From assembly GCF_900102265.1 (NCBI RefSeq), contig NZ_FNBH01000004.1, forward strand, positions 124,001 to 188,000: a stretch of 64,000 nt of DNA. Direction: 5' to 3'. This DNA is from Epilithonimonas hungarica. GTDB lineage: Bacteria; Bacteroidota; Bacteroidia; Flavobacteriales; Weeksellaceae. The position numbers and the translations under genes are program-made. A model generated the notes under the pieces. That model ran no database searches. It had not been told where the DNA came from and saw only the letters and a program-made list of their open reading frames with translations. This document shows, in pieces, positions 7,448 through 16,286 of the stretch (position 1 is its first letter; every line of letters begins with the position of its first letter).

Positions 7448-7455
7448 TATCTTTG
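7448..7455 (+). promoter_or_regulatory. -7 promoter element of katE
   Basis: TATCTTTG, 62 bp upstream of the katE ATG, matches TAnnTTTG. A properly spaced -33 TTG is lacking; the dyad covers the region just upstream of it. Confidence 0.65.
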
Positions 7456-7516
7456 ATTTATACCAAACCAACAATCTTTAAAGATCAATAAAGAATAACA
7501 GCCAAAATAAGTTAGT

Positions 7517-9667
7517 ATGAAAAATAGTAAAAATGAAAAAAGCACGAATAGTAAAGTCGATCAACTCCGGGATCACACAACAGACAACACTGGTGAGATG
7601 CTAACGACCAACCAGGGATTAAAAATCAACAACAATCAAGATTCTTTGAGGTCAGGGGAGAGAGGGCCAAGTCTATTGGAAGATTTTATTCTGAGAGAAA
7701 AGATCACACATTTCGATCACGAGAGAATTCCTGAAAGAATTGTACACGCACGTGGCTCCGGAGCACACGGAGTTTTTAAGATCAATAAAAGCCTGGCCAA
7801 ATATACCAAAGCAAACTTTTTGTCCGAAGAAGGAAAAGAAACGCCTGTTTTTGTGCGTTTTTCTACCGTTGCAGGAAGTGCAGGAAGTACGGATCTTGCG
7901 AGAGACGTAAGAGGTTTTGCCATTAAATTTTATACGGAAGAAGGTAATTATGATTTGGTCGGAAATAATATTCCTGTATTTTTTATACAAGATGCGATGA
8001 AGTTTCCTGATCTGGTCCACGCGGTAAAACCCGAACCGGATAATGCCATTCCACAGGCCGCATCTGCGCACGATACATTTTGGGATTTTATTTCCCTGAT
8101 GCCGGAAAGTATGCATATGATCATGTGGGCAATGAGTGACAGGGCAATTCCCAGAAGTTACAGAATGATGGAGGGATTTGGCGTTCACACGTTTAAATTT
8201 ATCAATGAGGAAGGGAAAATGCACTTTGTGAAATTTCATTTTAAACCAAAATTGGGCGTTCATTCCGTAGCTTGGGATGAAGCGACTAAGATTTCAGGAA
8301 AAGATTCGGATTTTCACAGGAGAGATCTTTGGGAGGCCATTGAAAATGGTGCTTTCCCGGAATGGGATTTTGGAGTACAAATTATTCCTGAAGAGGATGA
8401 GCATAAATTTGATTTCGATCTGCTTGATCCTACCAAACTGATCCCCGAAGAAGAAGTGCCGGTAGAATTGGTCGGAACTTTGACACTGAACAGAAATCCG
8501 GATAACTTTTTTGCAGAAACAGAACAGATCGCTTTCCATCCGGGACATTTGGTTCCGGGGATAGATTTCACGAATGACCCACTTCTACAAGGCAGATTAT
8601 TTTCATACACAGATACCCAATTATCAAGATTAGGATCACCGAATTTCCATGAAATCCCGATCAACAGATCGATCAATACGGTTCATAATAATCAACGTGA
8701 CGGTCATATGCGCCAACAGATCGTCAAAGGAAAAGTAAGCTATGAACCTAATACGATCGGTGGTGGCTGCCCTTTCCAGGCGATGATGAAAGAAGGCGGC
8801 TTTACTTCACAGGAAGAAAGAGTGGATGGACAGAAAATCAGAGCGAGAAGCCAAAGTTTTGTGGACCATTATTCTCAGGCTAAATTATTTTATAACAGCC
8901 AATCGGAACCTGAAAAAACACACCTTCAGAATGCATTGATCTTTGAACTATCAAAAGTAACGATTCCTGCGATCCGTGAGAGAGTAGTTGGACAATTAAA
9001 TTTTATCAACAAAGAATTAGCGTCATTGGTTGCTAAAAAAGTAGGTGTTGATGTAACCAAACTACAACAACCTAACGGAAGTATCCCTGCAGATGCCGAT
9101 CCAAAAACGTTGCAAAGTACTGAAAAGGAACCTTCAACTAAAAGCTCAGAAGCATTGAGCATGAAAAATACGGTTAAAGATACCATAAAAAGCCGTGTGA
9201 TCGGTTTTGTTATGGAAAATGGAGTGAATGCTAAAGATGTAAAAACGTTGAAATCAAAACTTGAAAAAGAAGAAGCTGTTGTACAGATCATTGCCGGAAG
9301 TCTTGCGCCTGTAAAAGCGGACGACGGAACAATTTTCGAACCGAAACATTCTCTTACAAGTACGGCCAGCGTGTGCTTTGATGCTTTGTATTTGTGTAGT
9401 GGTAAGAATTCTGCAGAAAACCTGTTGAATGAGGATAACAAACCGGGAACGCTTTTATTTGTGAACGAAGCTTATAAACATTGTAAAGCGATCTATTTTG
9501 GAAAAGAAACAGATGAGATCTATAATGCAAGCAACGTGAAAGGTAAAAAGCACGAGGATTCAGCAATCATTACTTCAGAAAGTAATAATTCTGATGAATC
9601 TTTCATTAAGGCCGTATCCAATCACCGTGTTTGGGAATTGGAAAAGGATAGAAATAATCCGGCATAG
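7517..9667 (+). CDS. katE: Large-subunit catalase (clade II, KatE/HPII type)
   Basis: 716 aa, the length of large catalases. The haem core has the distal-site motif RIVHARGSGAHGVF (H77), VRFSTVAGSAGSTDLARDVRGFA, GNNIPVFFIQDAMKFPDLVHA, and the proximal signature RLFSYTDTQ with its haem-ligating Tyr. A linker near residue 500-560 leads to a C-terminal flavodoxin/class I amidotransferase-like domain (VIGFVMENGVNAKDVKTL onwards) as in E. coli HPII. It breaks down hydrogen peroxide in the cytoplasm. The N-terminal 50 residues are polar and probably flexible. Expression is predicted to depend on the dyad at 7410-7427. Confidence 0.95.
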   Translation: MKNSKNEKSTNSKVDQLRDHTTDNTGEMLTTNQGLKINNNQDSLRSGERGPSLLEDFILREKITHFDHERIPERIVHARGSGAHGVFKINKSLAKYTKANFLSEEGKETPVFVRFSTVAGSAGSTDLARDVRGFAIKFYTEEGNYDLVGNNIPVFFIQDAMKFPDLVHAVKPEPDNAIPQAASAHDTFWDFISLMPESMHMIMWAMSDRAIPRSYRMMEGFGVHTFKFINEEGKMHFVKFHFKPKLGVHSVAWDEATKISGKDSDFHRRDLWEAIENGAFPEWDFGVQIIPEEDEHKFDFDLLDPTKLIPEEEVPVELVGTLTLNRNPDNFFAETEQIAFHPGHLVPGIDFTNDPLLQGRLFSYTDTQLSRLGSPNFHEIPINRSINTVHNNQRDGHMRQQIVKGKVSYEPNTIGGGCPFQAMMKEGGFTSQEERVDGQKIRARSQSFVDHYSQAKLFYNSQSEPEKTHLQNALIFELSKVTIPAIRERVVGQLNFINKELASLVAKKVGVDVTKLQQPNGSIPADADPKTLQSTEKEPSTKSSEALSMKNTVKDTIKSRVIGFVMENGVNAKDVKTLKSKLEKEEAVVQIIAGSLAPVKADDGTIFEPKHSLTSTASVCFDALYLCSGKNSAENLLNEDNKPGTLLFVNEAYKHCKAIYFGKETDEIYNASNVKGKKHEDSAIITSESNNSDESFIKAVSNHRVWELEKDRNNPA

Positions 9668-9822
9668 AAATCAAGTCACACCATAAACATTATAATTATC
9701 TTATGGGAAAGCGCATACAAACCGTAGATGAAATCCGAAGTATAACTGGTGTGAAGATGGGTGTATAAAAGTTGTTTTGGATCCCTGGATGTAATTGAAA
9801 AATCAACAATTTAAACTTATAA

Positions 9823-10005
<183 letters not shown>

Positions 10006-10042
10006 TTGATGATAGTAACATATAAATTTAAATTTTCAAAAG

Positions 10043-10070
10043 AAAATCCCACTTGTGAAAGTGGGATTTT
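10043..10070. terminator. Bidirectional terminator
   Basis: Bases 10043-10054 pair perfectly with 10059-10070 (12 bp, loop GTGA), with A-run on one side and T-run on the other. It can serve both the small membrane protein gene (plus) and the convergent regulator gene (minus). Confidence 0.85.
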
Positions 10071-10089
10071 TGTTTTTTTAATGATCTTA

Positions 10090-10683
10090 TTAATAATAAA
10101 TATTCCTGTCTATGATCTTAAGCAGCTCCTGCTTCTCGAGATTTTTAATAGTTCGGATAACAGTTTCCACACGTAGTCCGGTTATCGAGGCCAGCTGTTG
10201 TCTGGTCAATGGAACCTGATAAGAATACATACTCCTGTCCGGACTGAAACTTTTATGGTAGTCCAAAACACCTTTGATCCTGACATCTGCCTGCAGAGAA
10301 GCGTTGTTCTCCAACATTACAAATTTGTAATATAGCCGTTCTGAGAGAAACTTATTAACATCTCTTGAAAGTTTGGGATGATCATCCAGCATTTTTATAA
10401 ACTTTGCCTTTGGTAATTTCAGTACAGTACTTTCTTCAAAAACCACGGCATTCACGGGGTATTTTTTATCAATAAAAAGCAAGAGTTCACAAACACTCAG
10501 GCCTGGCTGAAGGATCGCTAATATCAATTCTTTTCCAGCTTCATTATAATGATTGAGCTTTATCCGCCCCTTTACGATCTGATAATAGCATTTTGGGGAA
10601 TCTCCTTCACTGAAAATAATGTCACCACGTTTGAAATTTTCAAATTCTGCACCGTATGATAATAATAGTTCTTCCGCGATCAT
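10090..10683 (-). CDS. Crp/Fnr-family transcriptional regulator
   Basis: 197 aa. N-terminal cyclic-nucleotide-binding-type beta roll (GDIIFSEGDSPKCYYQIVKGRIKL), dimer helix, and a C-terminal winged HTH (PLTRQQLASITGLRVETVIRTIKNLEK). The recognition helix carries R171, E173 and R177 in the E-T-V-x-R arrangement of Crp and Fnr, residues that read the TGA core of their sites. There is no N-terminal cysteine cluster, so it is not an Fnr-like oxygen sensor; the cAMP-contacting residues are also not conserved, so the signal is unknown. It is divergent from the lipoprotein gene at 10904, whose promoter holds a matching TGA/TCA dyad, and is the likely regulator of that dyad family. Confidence 0.88.
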   Translation of the reverse strand: MIAEELLLSYGAEFENFKRGDIIFSEGDSPKCYYQIVKGRIKLNHYNEAGKELILAILQPGLSVCELLLFIDKKYPVNAVVFEESTVLKLPKAKFIKMLDDHPKLSRDVNKFLSERLYYKFVMLENNASLQADVRIKGVLDYHKSFSPDRSMYSYQVPLTRQQLASITGLRVETVIRTIKNLEKQELLKIIDRNIYY

Positions 10684-10833
10684 TTTTAGTTAGTTTATGA
10701 TATTTAGTTTGATTTAATGATTAAGTAGCTGGCAATTAATTCAATGTATAATAAATCTTATGCCAAGTAGCTTCTTGTAGCCGTAAGCATTGTTTTTCCG
10801 ATGTGCGAAATTAATCAGCAATCTATTTTTTTA

Positions 10834-10851
10834 TTATGATACAGGTCATAA
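10834..10851. promoter_or_regulatory. Crp/Fnr-type dyad in the divergent intergenic region
   Basis: TTATGATACAGGTCATAA has one mismatch between arms. Its centre (10842.5) is 33 bp upstream of the -7 centre at 10875.5, identical to the two other sites. It lies between the Crp/Fnr gene and the lipoprotein gene and could also mediate autoregulation. Confidence 0.75.
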
Positions 10852-10871
10852 GTTTTAGACTACGATTGTGA

Positions 10872-10879
10872 TAACTTTG
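10872..10879 (+). promoter_or_regulatory. -7 promoter element of the small lipoprotein gene
   Basis: TAACTTTG fits TAnnTTTG, 25 bp upstream of the ATG at 10904. Confidence 0.65.
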
Positions 10880-10903
10880 AAGAATACCTAAAAATAAATT
10901 ATT

Positions 10904-11125
10904 ATGAAAAAGTTATTCTTACCGATGATCGTTCTATTCATCATTAGTTGTTCAAAAAAAGACACTACCGAAAATTCGATGTCCAATGATATCTTGACTT
11001 CTGACAGTACCGCTGCAATCCCAAATCCTGCGCCACAGACAGATAGTACGACTACTTCTGCTTCCGGATCTGTGTCCGATAGTAGTAAAATGACACCTGG
11101 CGGCAGAAGAGATTCTGTAAGATAG
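10904..11125 (+). CDS. Small lipoprotein, Ser/Thr-rich
   Basis: 73 aa. A lipoprotein signal peptide with lipobox IISC (Cys at 16) is followed by a low-complexity tail rich in Ser, Thr, Asp and Pro, ending GGRRDSVR. No domain is recognised; it is probably anchored at the periplasmic side of a membrane. Its promoter shares the dyad geometry of the catalase promoter and it is divergent from the Crp/Fnr gene, which makes it a likely direct target. Confidence 0.75.
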   Translation: MKKLFLPMIVLFIISCSKKDTTENSMSNDILTSDSTAAIPNPAPQTDSTTTSASGSVSDSSKMTPGGRRDSVR

Positions 11126-11270
11126 GTTTTAATCGTAAAGGTTCCTTCCTGATTTATAGAGATCCTGACAGCAGTTACTTGAATCAATAAGATTACTAAG
11201 AAAACCTTATAGAATTAGGATCTCTTTTCAATTGGTGAAGATTTCTAAATTAACTATAGATAATTAATAG

Positions 11271-11278
11271 TATCTTTG
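11271..11278 (+). promoter_or_regulatory. -7 promoter element of the acyl-CoA dehydrogenase-like gene
   Basis: TATCTTTG matches TAnnTTTG, about 90-120 nt upstream of the candidate start codons. No dyad of the Crp/Fnr type is present. Confidence 0.5.
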
Positions 11279-11365
11279 AAGCGTTATAATATACGTGTGA
11301 AGCTGCTGATTCTAATATGATTAAATTCGGTGGCCATTCGCTTCACTTTAATTTTTGTTGTATAA

Positions 11366-12907
11366 ATGGCATACAGCAGTTTATTCTATATAGTTATGAA
11401 TGCAGTAGCATTAGATTTTCCCACAGTTTCATATGGAGAATTCCTTTCTCGTTTCAAAGCTTCTTTGGGGTCTTTGTTTCAAAAAGAAAACATCGATCAG
11501 CTTAGTCTCTCCAGAGGCCTGCCTCCCAATGTTTGGAAAGAGATAATGAATTTGAAGCCACTTTCTGTTGCTATTCCGAAAGAATTCGGTGGAAGAGGTG
11601 TGAAAGTAAAAGAATGCTTAGGTATCCTTTCTGCTGCTTCTTATGAGTCACTACCGTTGTCACTTACATTTGGGATCAATATAGCTTTGTTCCTTGAGCC
11701 TTTGGCAAAATATGGTAATAATATTATCAAAGGTGACATTTTCAAACATTTCTTGGATTTTGGAGCAATGGGAGGACTGATGATCACAGAACCGGATTAT
11801 GGAAGCGATGCTCTTAGTATGAGAACCCAGAACGAACTTAAAGATAACAAATACCACATCAAGGGAACAAAACATTGGCAAGGTCTTACAGGCTTAGCTA
11901 ACTATTGGTTAGTTACATCAAGAAATGTGAACTCTGACGGTAATCTTGCGAGAGACGTTGATTTCTTTATAGCAGATACACACAAGCCGGAACAAAATAT
12001 CGAAGTTCAGGAATATTATGACAATGCGGGATTATATATGATCCCTTACGGTCTTAACAAACTTGATATCAAAGTTCCTGAAGAAAATAAACTGATCCCG
12101 GAATCGACAGGTCTTAAACTGATGTTGGACCTGCTTCACAGAAGTAGATTGCAGTTTCCAGGAATGGGAATGGGATTCCTGAAAAGAATGATGGAGGAAG
12201 CGATGACCCAATGTAAAGATAGAATTGTTGGAGCTTCTAACTTATTCTCTTTGGATCAAGTTCAGTATCAATTGGCAAAATTGCAATCATTCTTTACCCT
12301 TTCTTCTGCAATGTGCGCAAAAAGCACACTTATAAGCGGTATTGATAAAGATGTCTCCGGAAGCGGAGTTCATGCAAACAGTATGAAGGCCTTTGTGACA
12401 GATATGATGCAGGAAGCTGCCCAGATTTTGGTGCAATTGTCCGGAGCTAAAGGTTATAGATTAAGCCATATCGGTGGAAGAGGTATTATGGATAGTCGTC
12501 CTTTTCAGATTTTTGAAGGTTCTAATGAAATGCTCTATACACAGATCTCTGAAGGTGTTTTGAAAGATATGAAAAAGAAGAAGACGGATAATCTGGCAGA
12601 CTATCTTTCTATTAATGAAATTACTAAAGATGCTGCTAAGTTGTATTCAAAGGAATTGAATTTTACGATTAGTGGCCCACTTTCTCAAAGAAAAATGATC
12701 GATCTGGGCAAGATCATTTCAAGAATTGTTACAGTAAATGATTTGACAGAGTTGAACGATGCTGGTTTTAACCAAGAATTGACAGATAATTCTATCGAGA
12801 TCGTAAGACAAGAAATTGTGACGCTTTTGGCATCTATGAATCATCATAAAGATATCAATGCGATCTGCGATACAAGTGAAAAAAGTGATTGGATGGACTT
12901 TTTCTGA
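11366..12907 (+). CDS. Acyl-CoA dehydrogenase family protein
   Basis: 513 aa from 11366; a Met ten codons later (11396, MNAVALDFP) is an equally good start. The flavin-binding acyl-CoA dehydrogenase pattern is clear: GGLMITEPDYGSDA and TKHWQGLTGLANYWLV in the middle beta domain, AAQILVQLSGAKGY and FQIFEGSNEMLY in the C-terminal helical domain, with the Glu of FEGS near the position of the catalytic base. Length exceeds the usual 380 aa because of an extended C-terminal helical tail. It stands alone with its own promoter and terminator; the substrate is unknown. Confidence 0.85.
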   Translation: MAYSSLFYIVMNAVALDFPTVSYGEFLSRFKASLGSLFQKENIDQLSLSRGLPPNVWKEIMNLKPLSVAIPKEFGGRGVKVKECLGILSAASYESLPLSLTFGINIALFLEPLAKYGNNIIKGDIFKHFLDFGAMGGLMITEPDYGSDALSMRTQNELKDNKYHIKGTKHWQGLTGLANYWLVTSRNVNSDGNLARDVDFFIADTHKPEQNIEVQEYYDNAGLYMIPYGLNKLDIKVPEENKLIPESTGLKLMLDLLHRSRLQFPGMGMGFLKRMMEEAMTQCKDRIVGASNLFSLDQVQYQLAKLQSFFTLSSAMCAKSTLISGIDKDVSGSGVHANSMKAFVTDMMQEAAQILVQLSGAKGYRLSHIGGRGIMDSRPFQIFEGSNEMLYTQISEGVLKDMKKKKTDNLADYLSINEITKDAAKLYSKELNFTISGPLSQRKMIDLGKIISRIVTVNDLTELNDAGFNQELTDNSIEIVRQEIVTLLASMNHHKDINAICDTSEKSDWMDFF

Positions 12908-12934
12908 TCCAATTTCAAATCATAGATAAAGATG

Positions 12935-12960
12935 ATGCCTCTAATTTTAGAGGCATTTTC
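12935..12960 (+). terminator. Terminator of the acyl-CoA dehydrogenase-like gene
   Basis: ATGCCTCT (12935-12942) pairs with AGAGGCAT (12949-12956) around a 6-nt loop, followed by TTTT. Confidence 0.75.
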
Positions 12961-12980
12961 CGTGTCTCACAAATTTGTAG

Positions 12981-13223
12981 TATATTTGCAACATAATTTC
13001 TAAACGGTTTTCTGTATCTGCTGATGCAACGTTTTCTTTTATTTTGTGTTCTCGGCCTCTTGGTTAATGTTTTTTATTGGCGACACAACTTCCTGAATAG
13101 TAGAAACAGAATAACTTTTTAATCTTATTAGGAATCGATTTTCAAATTCCATTAATGAAGATTTATTCTGAATTCATTTAATTCAATTTCAGAACATTAA
13201 TTTAAAATAATAACAAATAATTT
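12981..13223 (+). promoter_or_regulatory. Promoter and long 5' leader of the cold-shock-domain gene
   Basis: TATATTTG at 12981-12988 fits the -7 consensus and would give a leader of about 230 nt before the ATG at 13224. No ORF is present in it. Long structured leaders are usual for cold-shock genes and control mRNA stability and translation at low temperature; no named motif is recognised here. Confidence 0.5.
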
Positions 13224-13646
13224 ATGGCAGATTCTTTCTCAAAAAAAGAAAACTTCAAGAAAAAACTTCAGAAACAAAAAGACAAAGCGCTTCGTCGTGA
13301 AGAGCGAAAAACTAATAATGACAAAGGAAAAGAAACCGAATTCATGTATGTAGATGCATACGGAAGACTGACTTCTACACCGCCGGAAGAAAGATTAGAG
13401 GTTGATTTGGACAACATTCAGTTAGGAGCAGCTCCTATAGAAGCTGAAGAGGCTGTGAAGACGGGAATTGTAACTTTTGTTAGTGACAAAGGTTATGGCT
13501 TTATCACTGAAAATAAGACCAACGAAAATATCTTTTTCCATAGTAACAACTGTGCAGTGCCTATAAAAAAAGGAAACAAAGTATCTTTCGAAAAAGAAAG
13601 ATCTCCAAAAGGGTTTTCTGCAATTAATATTGAGCTAGTAAAGTAA
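13224..13646 (+). CDS. Cold-shock-domain protein with charged N-terminal extension
   Basis: 140 aa. The first 40 residues are strongly charged and Lys/Arg-rich (FSKKENFKKKLQKQKDKALR), probably helical; a linker with YVDAYGRLTSTPPEE follows; the C-terminal cold-shock domain (about 75-140) starts KTGIVTFVSDKGYGFI with RNP1 KGYGFI and RNP2 NIFFH. The fusion of a basic arm to a CSD is common in Flavobacteriia. It probably binds RNA, possibly ribosome-associated mRNA, during cold shock. Single-gene unit with its own leader and terminator. Confidence 0.88.
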   Translation: MADSFSKKENFKKKLQKQKDKALRREERKTNNDKGKETEFMYVDAYGRLTSTPPEERLEVDLDNIQLGAAPIEAEEAVKTGIVTFVSDKGYGFITENKTNENIFFHSNNCAVPIKKGNKVSFEKERSPKGFSAINIELVK

Positions 13647-13701
13647 AATAAAAAATATCCATTCGTTTGGTTACTTTTTATATGCATATTACAATATTCG
13701 G

Positions 13702-13724
13702 CCGGGTTTGTCCCGGTTTTTTTT
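13702..13724 (+). terminator. Terminator of the cold-shock-domain gene
   Basis: CCGGG (13702-13706) pairs with CCCGG (13712-13716) around TTTGT, followed by a run of eight Ts. Confidence 0.8.
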
Positions 13725-13779
13725 ATTAATAAATACTGTTTTTTTTGATCTATAATTTATTTTAAACGCCAAACATTTG

Positions 13780-13787
13780 TATATTTG
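13780..13787 (+). promoter_or_regulatory. -7 promoter element of the thiamin operon
   Basis: TATATTTG fits TAnnTTTG and lies 6 nt before the start of the riboswitch, so transcription would begin at its 5' edge. Confidence 0.6.
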
Positions 13788-13793
13788 TTTCAA

Positions 13794-13869
13794 GCTTTAG
13801 GGGTATTCTGAAAAGAATTGAGAGAGTCCCTTTGAACCTGATACGGCTAACACCGACGTAGGGAAAAGC
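13794..13869 (+). promoter_or_regulatory. TPP riboswitch (THI element)
   Basis: The THI-box signature is present: CCCTTTGAACCTGATACGG followed by CTAACACCGACGTAGGGAA. GCTTT (13794-13798) pairs with AAAGC (13865-13869) as P1. A short hairpin with a T-rich tail at 13877-13896 may be the expression platform. Binding of thiamin pyrophosphate would lower expression of thiM-thiE-thiD-tenA. Confidence 0.95.
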
Positions 13870-13941
13870 AGGAATGCATCTTTTGATGTTTTCTTTCTTA
13901 TTCTATTTTGTTTTCCTAAGGCTAATTTAAATTTAAAGTAA

Positions 13942-14739
13942 ATGGAAAACAACCTTTGGAATTACATTCAATCCGTAAAAGATCAATCGCCACTTGTACA
14001 CAATATTACCAATTTTGTGGCAATGAATAACACGGCCAATGCGCTTTTGGCAGTCGGAGCTTCACCGATCATGGCTCACGCAAAATCAGAGATCAGAGAA
14101 ATAATCGCCATTTCAAACGTCGTCGTTATCAATATCGGAACACTTGACGAATATTGGTCTGAAGCAATGTTGATTGCTGCAGAAGAAGCTCATAGACTTA
14201 ATAAAACTTGGATTTTAGACCCAGTTGGAGCGGGCGCAACTTCTTTCAGAGATGAGGTTTTGGCTAAGCTTTTACAATTCAAACCAACTGTTATCAGAGG
14301 AAATGCCTCGGAAATTATTGCTTTAGCCAAAGCCAATAAAACTGTCACAAAAGGAGTTGACAGTACAGCAGAAAGTAACGAAGCAATTAATGCCGCAAAA
14401 TATCTTGTTGAAAATTATCAATCTGTAGTCTGTATTTCTGGAGCAACGGATATTATTATTGATGATAAAGAAACTTATTTTGTTGAAAACGGGCATCCAT
14501 TAATGACGAAAATAACAGGTTTGGGTTGTTCTGCTTCAGCCATTGTCGGAGCTTTTGCTGCAATTTCTGAAAATAAAACCGAATCTACCGTTGCTGCGAT
14601 GTCACTTTTAGGAATTGCCGGAGAATTGGCAGAAAAAATTTCAAATGGTCCTGGAAGTCTTCAAATGAATATTTTAGATAAGCTTTATAATATTTCTGAG
14701 CAGGAGTTTTTTGAAAACGTAAAAGTTTCTAAAAAATGA
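13942..14739 (+). CDS. thiM: Hydroxyethylthiazole kinase
   Basis: 265 aa. ThiM phosphorylates the thiazole moiety (THZ) in thiamin salvage. Visible family motifs are the N-terminal SPLVHNITNFVAMNNTANAL, the central LDPVGAGAT and VIRGNASEI, and the anion-hole/catalytic segment GLGCSASAIVGAF near residue 195. It is the first gene after the TPP riboswitch and overlaps thiE by ATGA (14736-14739). Confidence 0.95.
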   Translation: MENNLWNYIQSVKDQSPLVHNITNFVAMNNTANALLAVGASPIMAHAKSEIREIIAISNVVVINIGTLDEYWSEAMLIAAEEAHRLNKTWILDPVGAGATSFRDEVLAKLLQFKPTVIRGNASEIIALAKANKTVTKGVDSTAESNEAINAAKYLVENYQSVVCISGATDIIIDDKETYFVENGHPLMTKITGLGCSASAIVGAFAAISENKTESTVAAMSLLGIAGELAEKISNGPGSLQMNILDKLYNISEQEFFENVKVSKK

Positions 14740-15371
14740 ATGTAATACAATCATTTCCTTATCAATTATATCTCGTGATTTCCGAAGCTGATTGTAAAGG
14801 ACGTAATTTTTTGGATGTTGCCGAACAATCAATTTTAGGTGGAGTAGACATCATCCAGTTGCGTGAGAAAAATACTTCTGACCAGGATTTTCTGGAAAAA
14901 TCAATTCGACTAAAAGAAATAACCGATAAGTATGGAATTCCTTTAATCATTAATGATAATATTTTCGTAGCCAAAGAAGTCGATGCTTTTGGAGTTCACC
15001 TTGGAAATAATGATGTTCAGCCAACAGTTTTGAGAGAAAATTTATTTCAAAATAAGATGATAGGCTATTCTATTGAGTATTTGGAGCAGCTTGAAAATAA
15101 GGAAACGATTGTTTCAGATTATTTAGGAATCAGTCCGGTTTTCAGAACAGATACTAAAACCGATACTGTTACAGAATGGGGATTGGAAGGTTTAATGAAA
15201 ATCAGAAAACTGACAGATAAACCATTGGTTGCCATCGGAAATATCCATTTAAAAAATGCTAAAGCGGTGATGGATGCAGGAGCAGATTGTATCGCCGTAG
15301 TTTCAGAAATATGCAGTGCTGAAAATCCTCAAAAAGCAGCTTTTAATCTAAAAAACGAAATCAATAAATGA
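14736..15371 (+). CDS. thiE: Thiamin-phosphate synthase
   Basis: 211 aa TIM barrel. ThiE joins HMP pyrophosphate to thiazole phosphate. Motifs: DIIQLREK, FGVHLGNNDV, the conserved DYLGISPVFRTDTKTD and PLVAIGNI. Translation is coupled to thiM through a four-base overlap. The next gene, thiD, is 81 nt downstream, beyond a stem-loop. Confidence 0.94.
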   Translation: MNVIQSFPYQLYLVISEADCKGRNFLDVAEQSILGGVDIIQLREKNTSDQDFLEKSIRLKEITDKYGIPLIINDNIFVAKEVDAFGVHLGNNDVQPTVLRENLFQNKMIGYSIEYLEQLENKETIVSDYLGISPVFRTDTKTDTVTEWGLEGLMKIRKLTDKPLVAIGNIHLKNAKAVMDAGADCIAVVSEICSAENPQKAAFNLKNEINK

Positions 15372-15372
15372 A

Positions 15373-15418
15373 ACGCCTGATGAAAAAGACTTTTACTATA
15401 GAAGGAAAAAGTAGGCGT
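15373..15418 (+). other. Stem-loop between thiE and thiD
   Basis: ACGCCT (15373-15378) pairs with AGGCGT (15413-15418), and inside it ACTTTT pairs with AAAAGT. It starts two bases after the thiE stop codon and has no T-run, so it looks like an mRNA stability or partial attenuation element rather than a full terminator. Confidence 0.45.
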
Positions 15419-15452
15419 TCCATCTGACCTTAATAAAAAATAAAATTGACAG

Positions 15453-16286
15453 ATGACACAATACAAATATCCATCAGTTCTCACGATTGCCGGTTTCGAC
15501 GGAAGTGGAGGAGCAGGAATTCAGGCTGATATAAAAACGATTTCAGCTTTGGGCTGTTATGCAACTTCAGTTTTGACGGCTTTGCCTGTTCAGAATACGA
15601 TGGGCGTTCGAAATATTTTCCCGATTCCTGTTCAGGCAGTTTCAGAACAGATTGAATCAATTTTAGATGACATTTTTCCTGATGCCATCAAAATCGGAAT
15701 GGTTCACACACCAGAATTGGTTGAGACCATTGTGGAAACTTTGGCCAAATATAAAAAAGTACCGATTGTTTTTGACCCTGTAATGGTTGCAACAAGCGGA
15801 CATCGGTTGATTGAAGAAGAAACCATTCAGACGATTATTGAGAAACTTTTCCCGATTTCAGATATTATCACTCCGAATATGGATGAAGCTGCAATTTTAG
15901 CCAATATGGAAGTGAAAACTTTAGACGATATGAAAATTGCCGGAGAAAACATCAAAAAATTAGGTTGTAAACATATTCTGCTAAAAGGCGGACATCAAAC
16001 AACTGAAAAAATTATCTCTCTATTTTATAGTGATAATGATGATTTTCAAACTTTTGAATCTTTAAAATTAAATACAAAAAATACGCACGGTTCGGGTTGT
16101 ACATTATCATCGGCGATTGCTTCATTTATTGCTCAAGGAAAATCTATGAAAGAAGCTGTGGCTTTAGCTCAAAACTATGTTTCAGAAGCTATTCTTGCAG
16201 GAAGCGATGTAAAAACCGGAAAAGGAAATGGTCCTTTAAATCACTTTTTTAATCCTCAAAAACTTATCAAAAATGAATTGGTCTGA
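15453..16286 (+). CDS. thiD: Hydroxymethylpyrimidine / phosphomethylpyrimidine kinase
   Basis: 277 aa ribokinase-fold kinase that phosphorylates HMP twice to HMP pyrophosphate. The N-terminus (TIAGFDGSGGAGIQADIKT), central KIGMVHTPE and VFDPVMVATSG, and the C-terminal anion hole THGSGCTLSSAIA are intact. Its last 14 nt overlap the start of tenA. Confidence 0.95.
   Translation: MTQYKYPSVLTIAGFDGSGGAGIQADIKTISALGCYATSVLTALPVQNTMGVRNIFPIPVQAVSEQIESILDDIFPDAIKIGMVHTPELVETIVETLAKYKKVPIVFDPVMVATSGHRLIEEETIQTIIEKLFPISDIITPNMDEAAILANMEVKTLDDMKIAGENIKKLGCKHILLKGGHQTTEKIISLFYSDNDDFQTFESLKLNTKNTHGSGCTLSSAIASFIAQGKSMKEAVALAQNYVSEAILAGSDVKTGKGNGPLNHFFNPQKLIKNELV

Noticed and set aside
9702-9767. 21-codon peptide after katE
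   Set aside because: Too short, no family support, and no promoter or conserved signal; the 56-aa membrane protein at 9835 is the credible gene in this gap.
10090-10683. Fnr proper (oxygen sensor)
   Set aside because: The N-terminal cysteine cluster needed for the [4Fe-4S] centre is missing.
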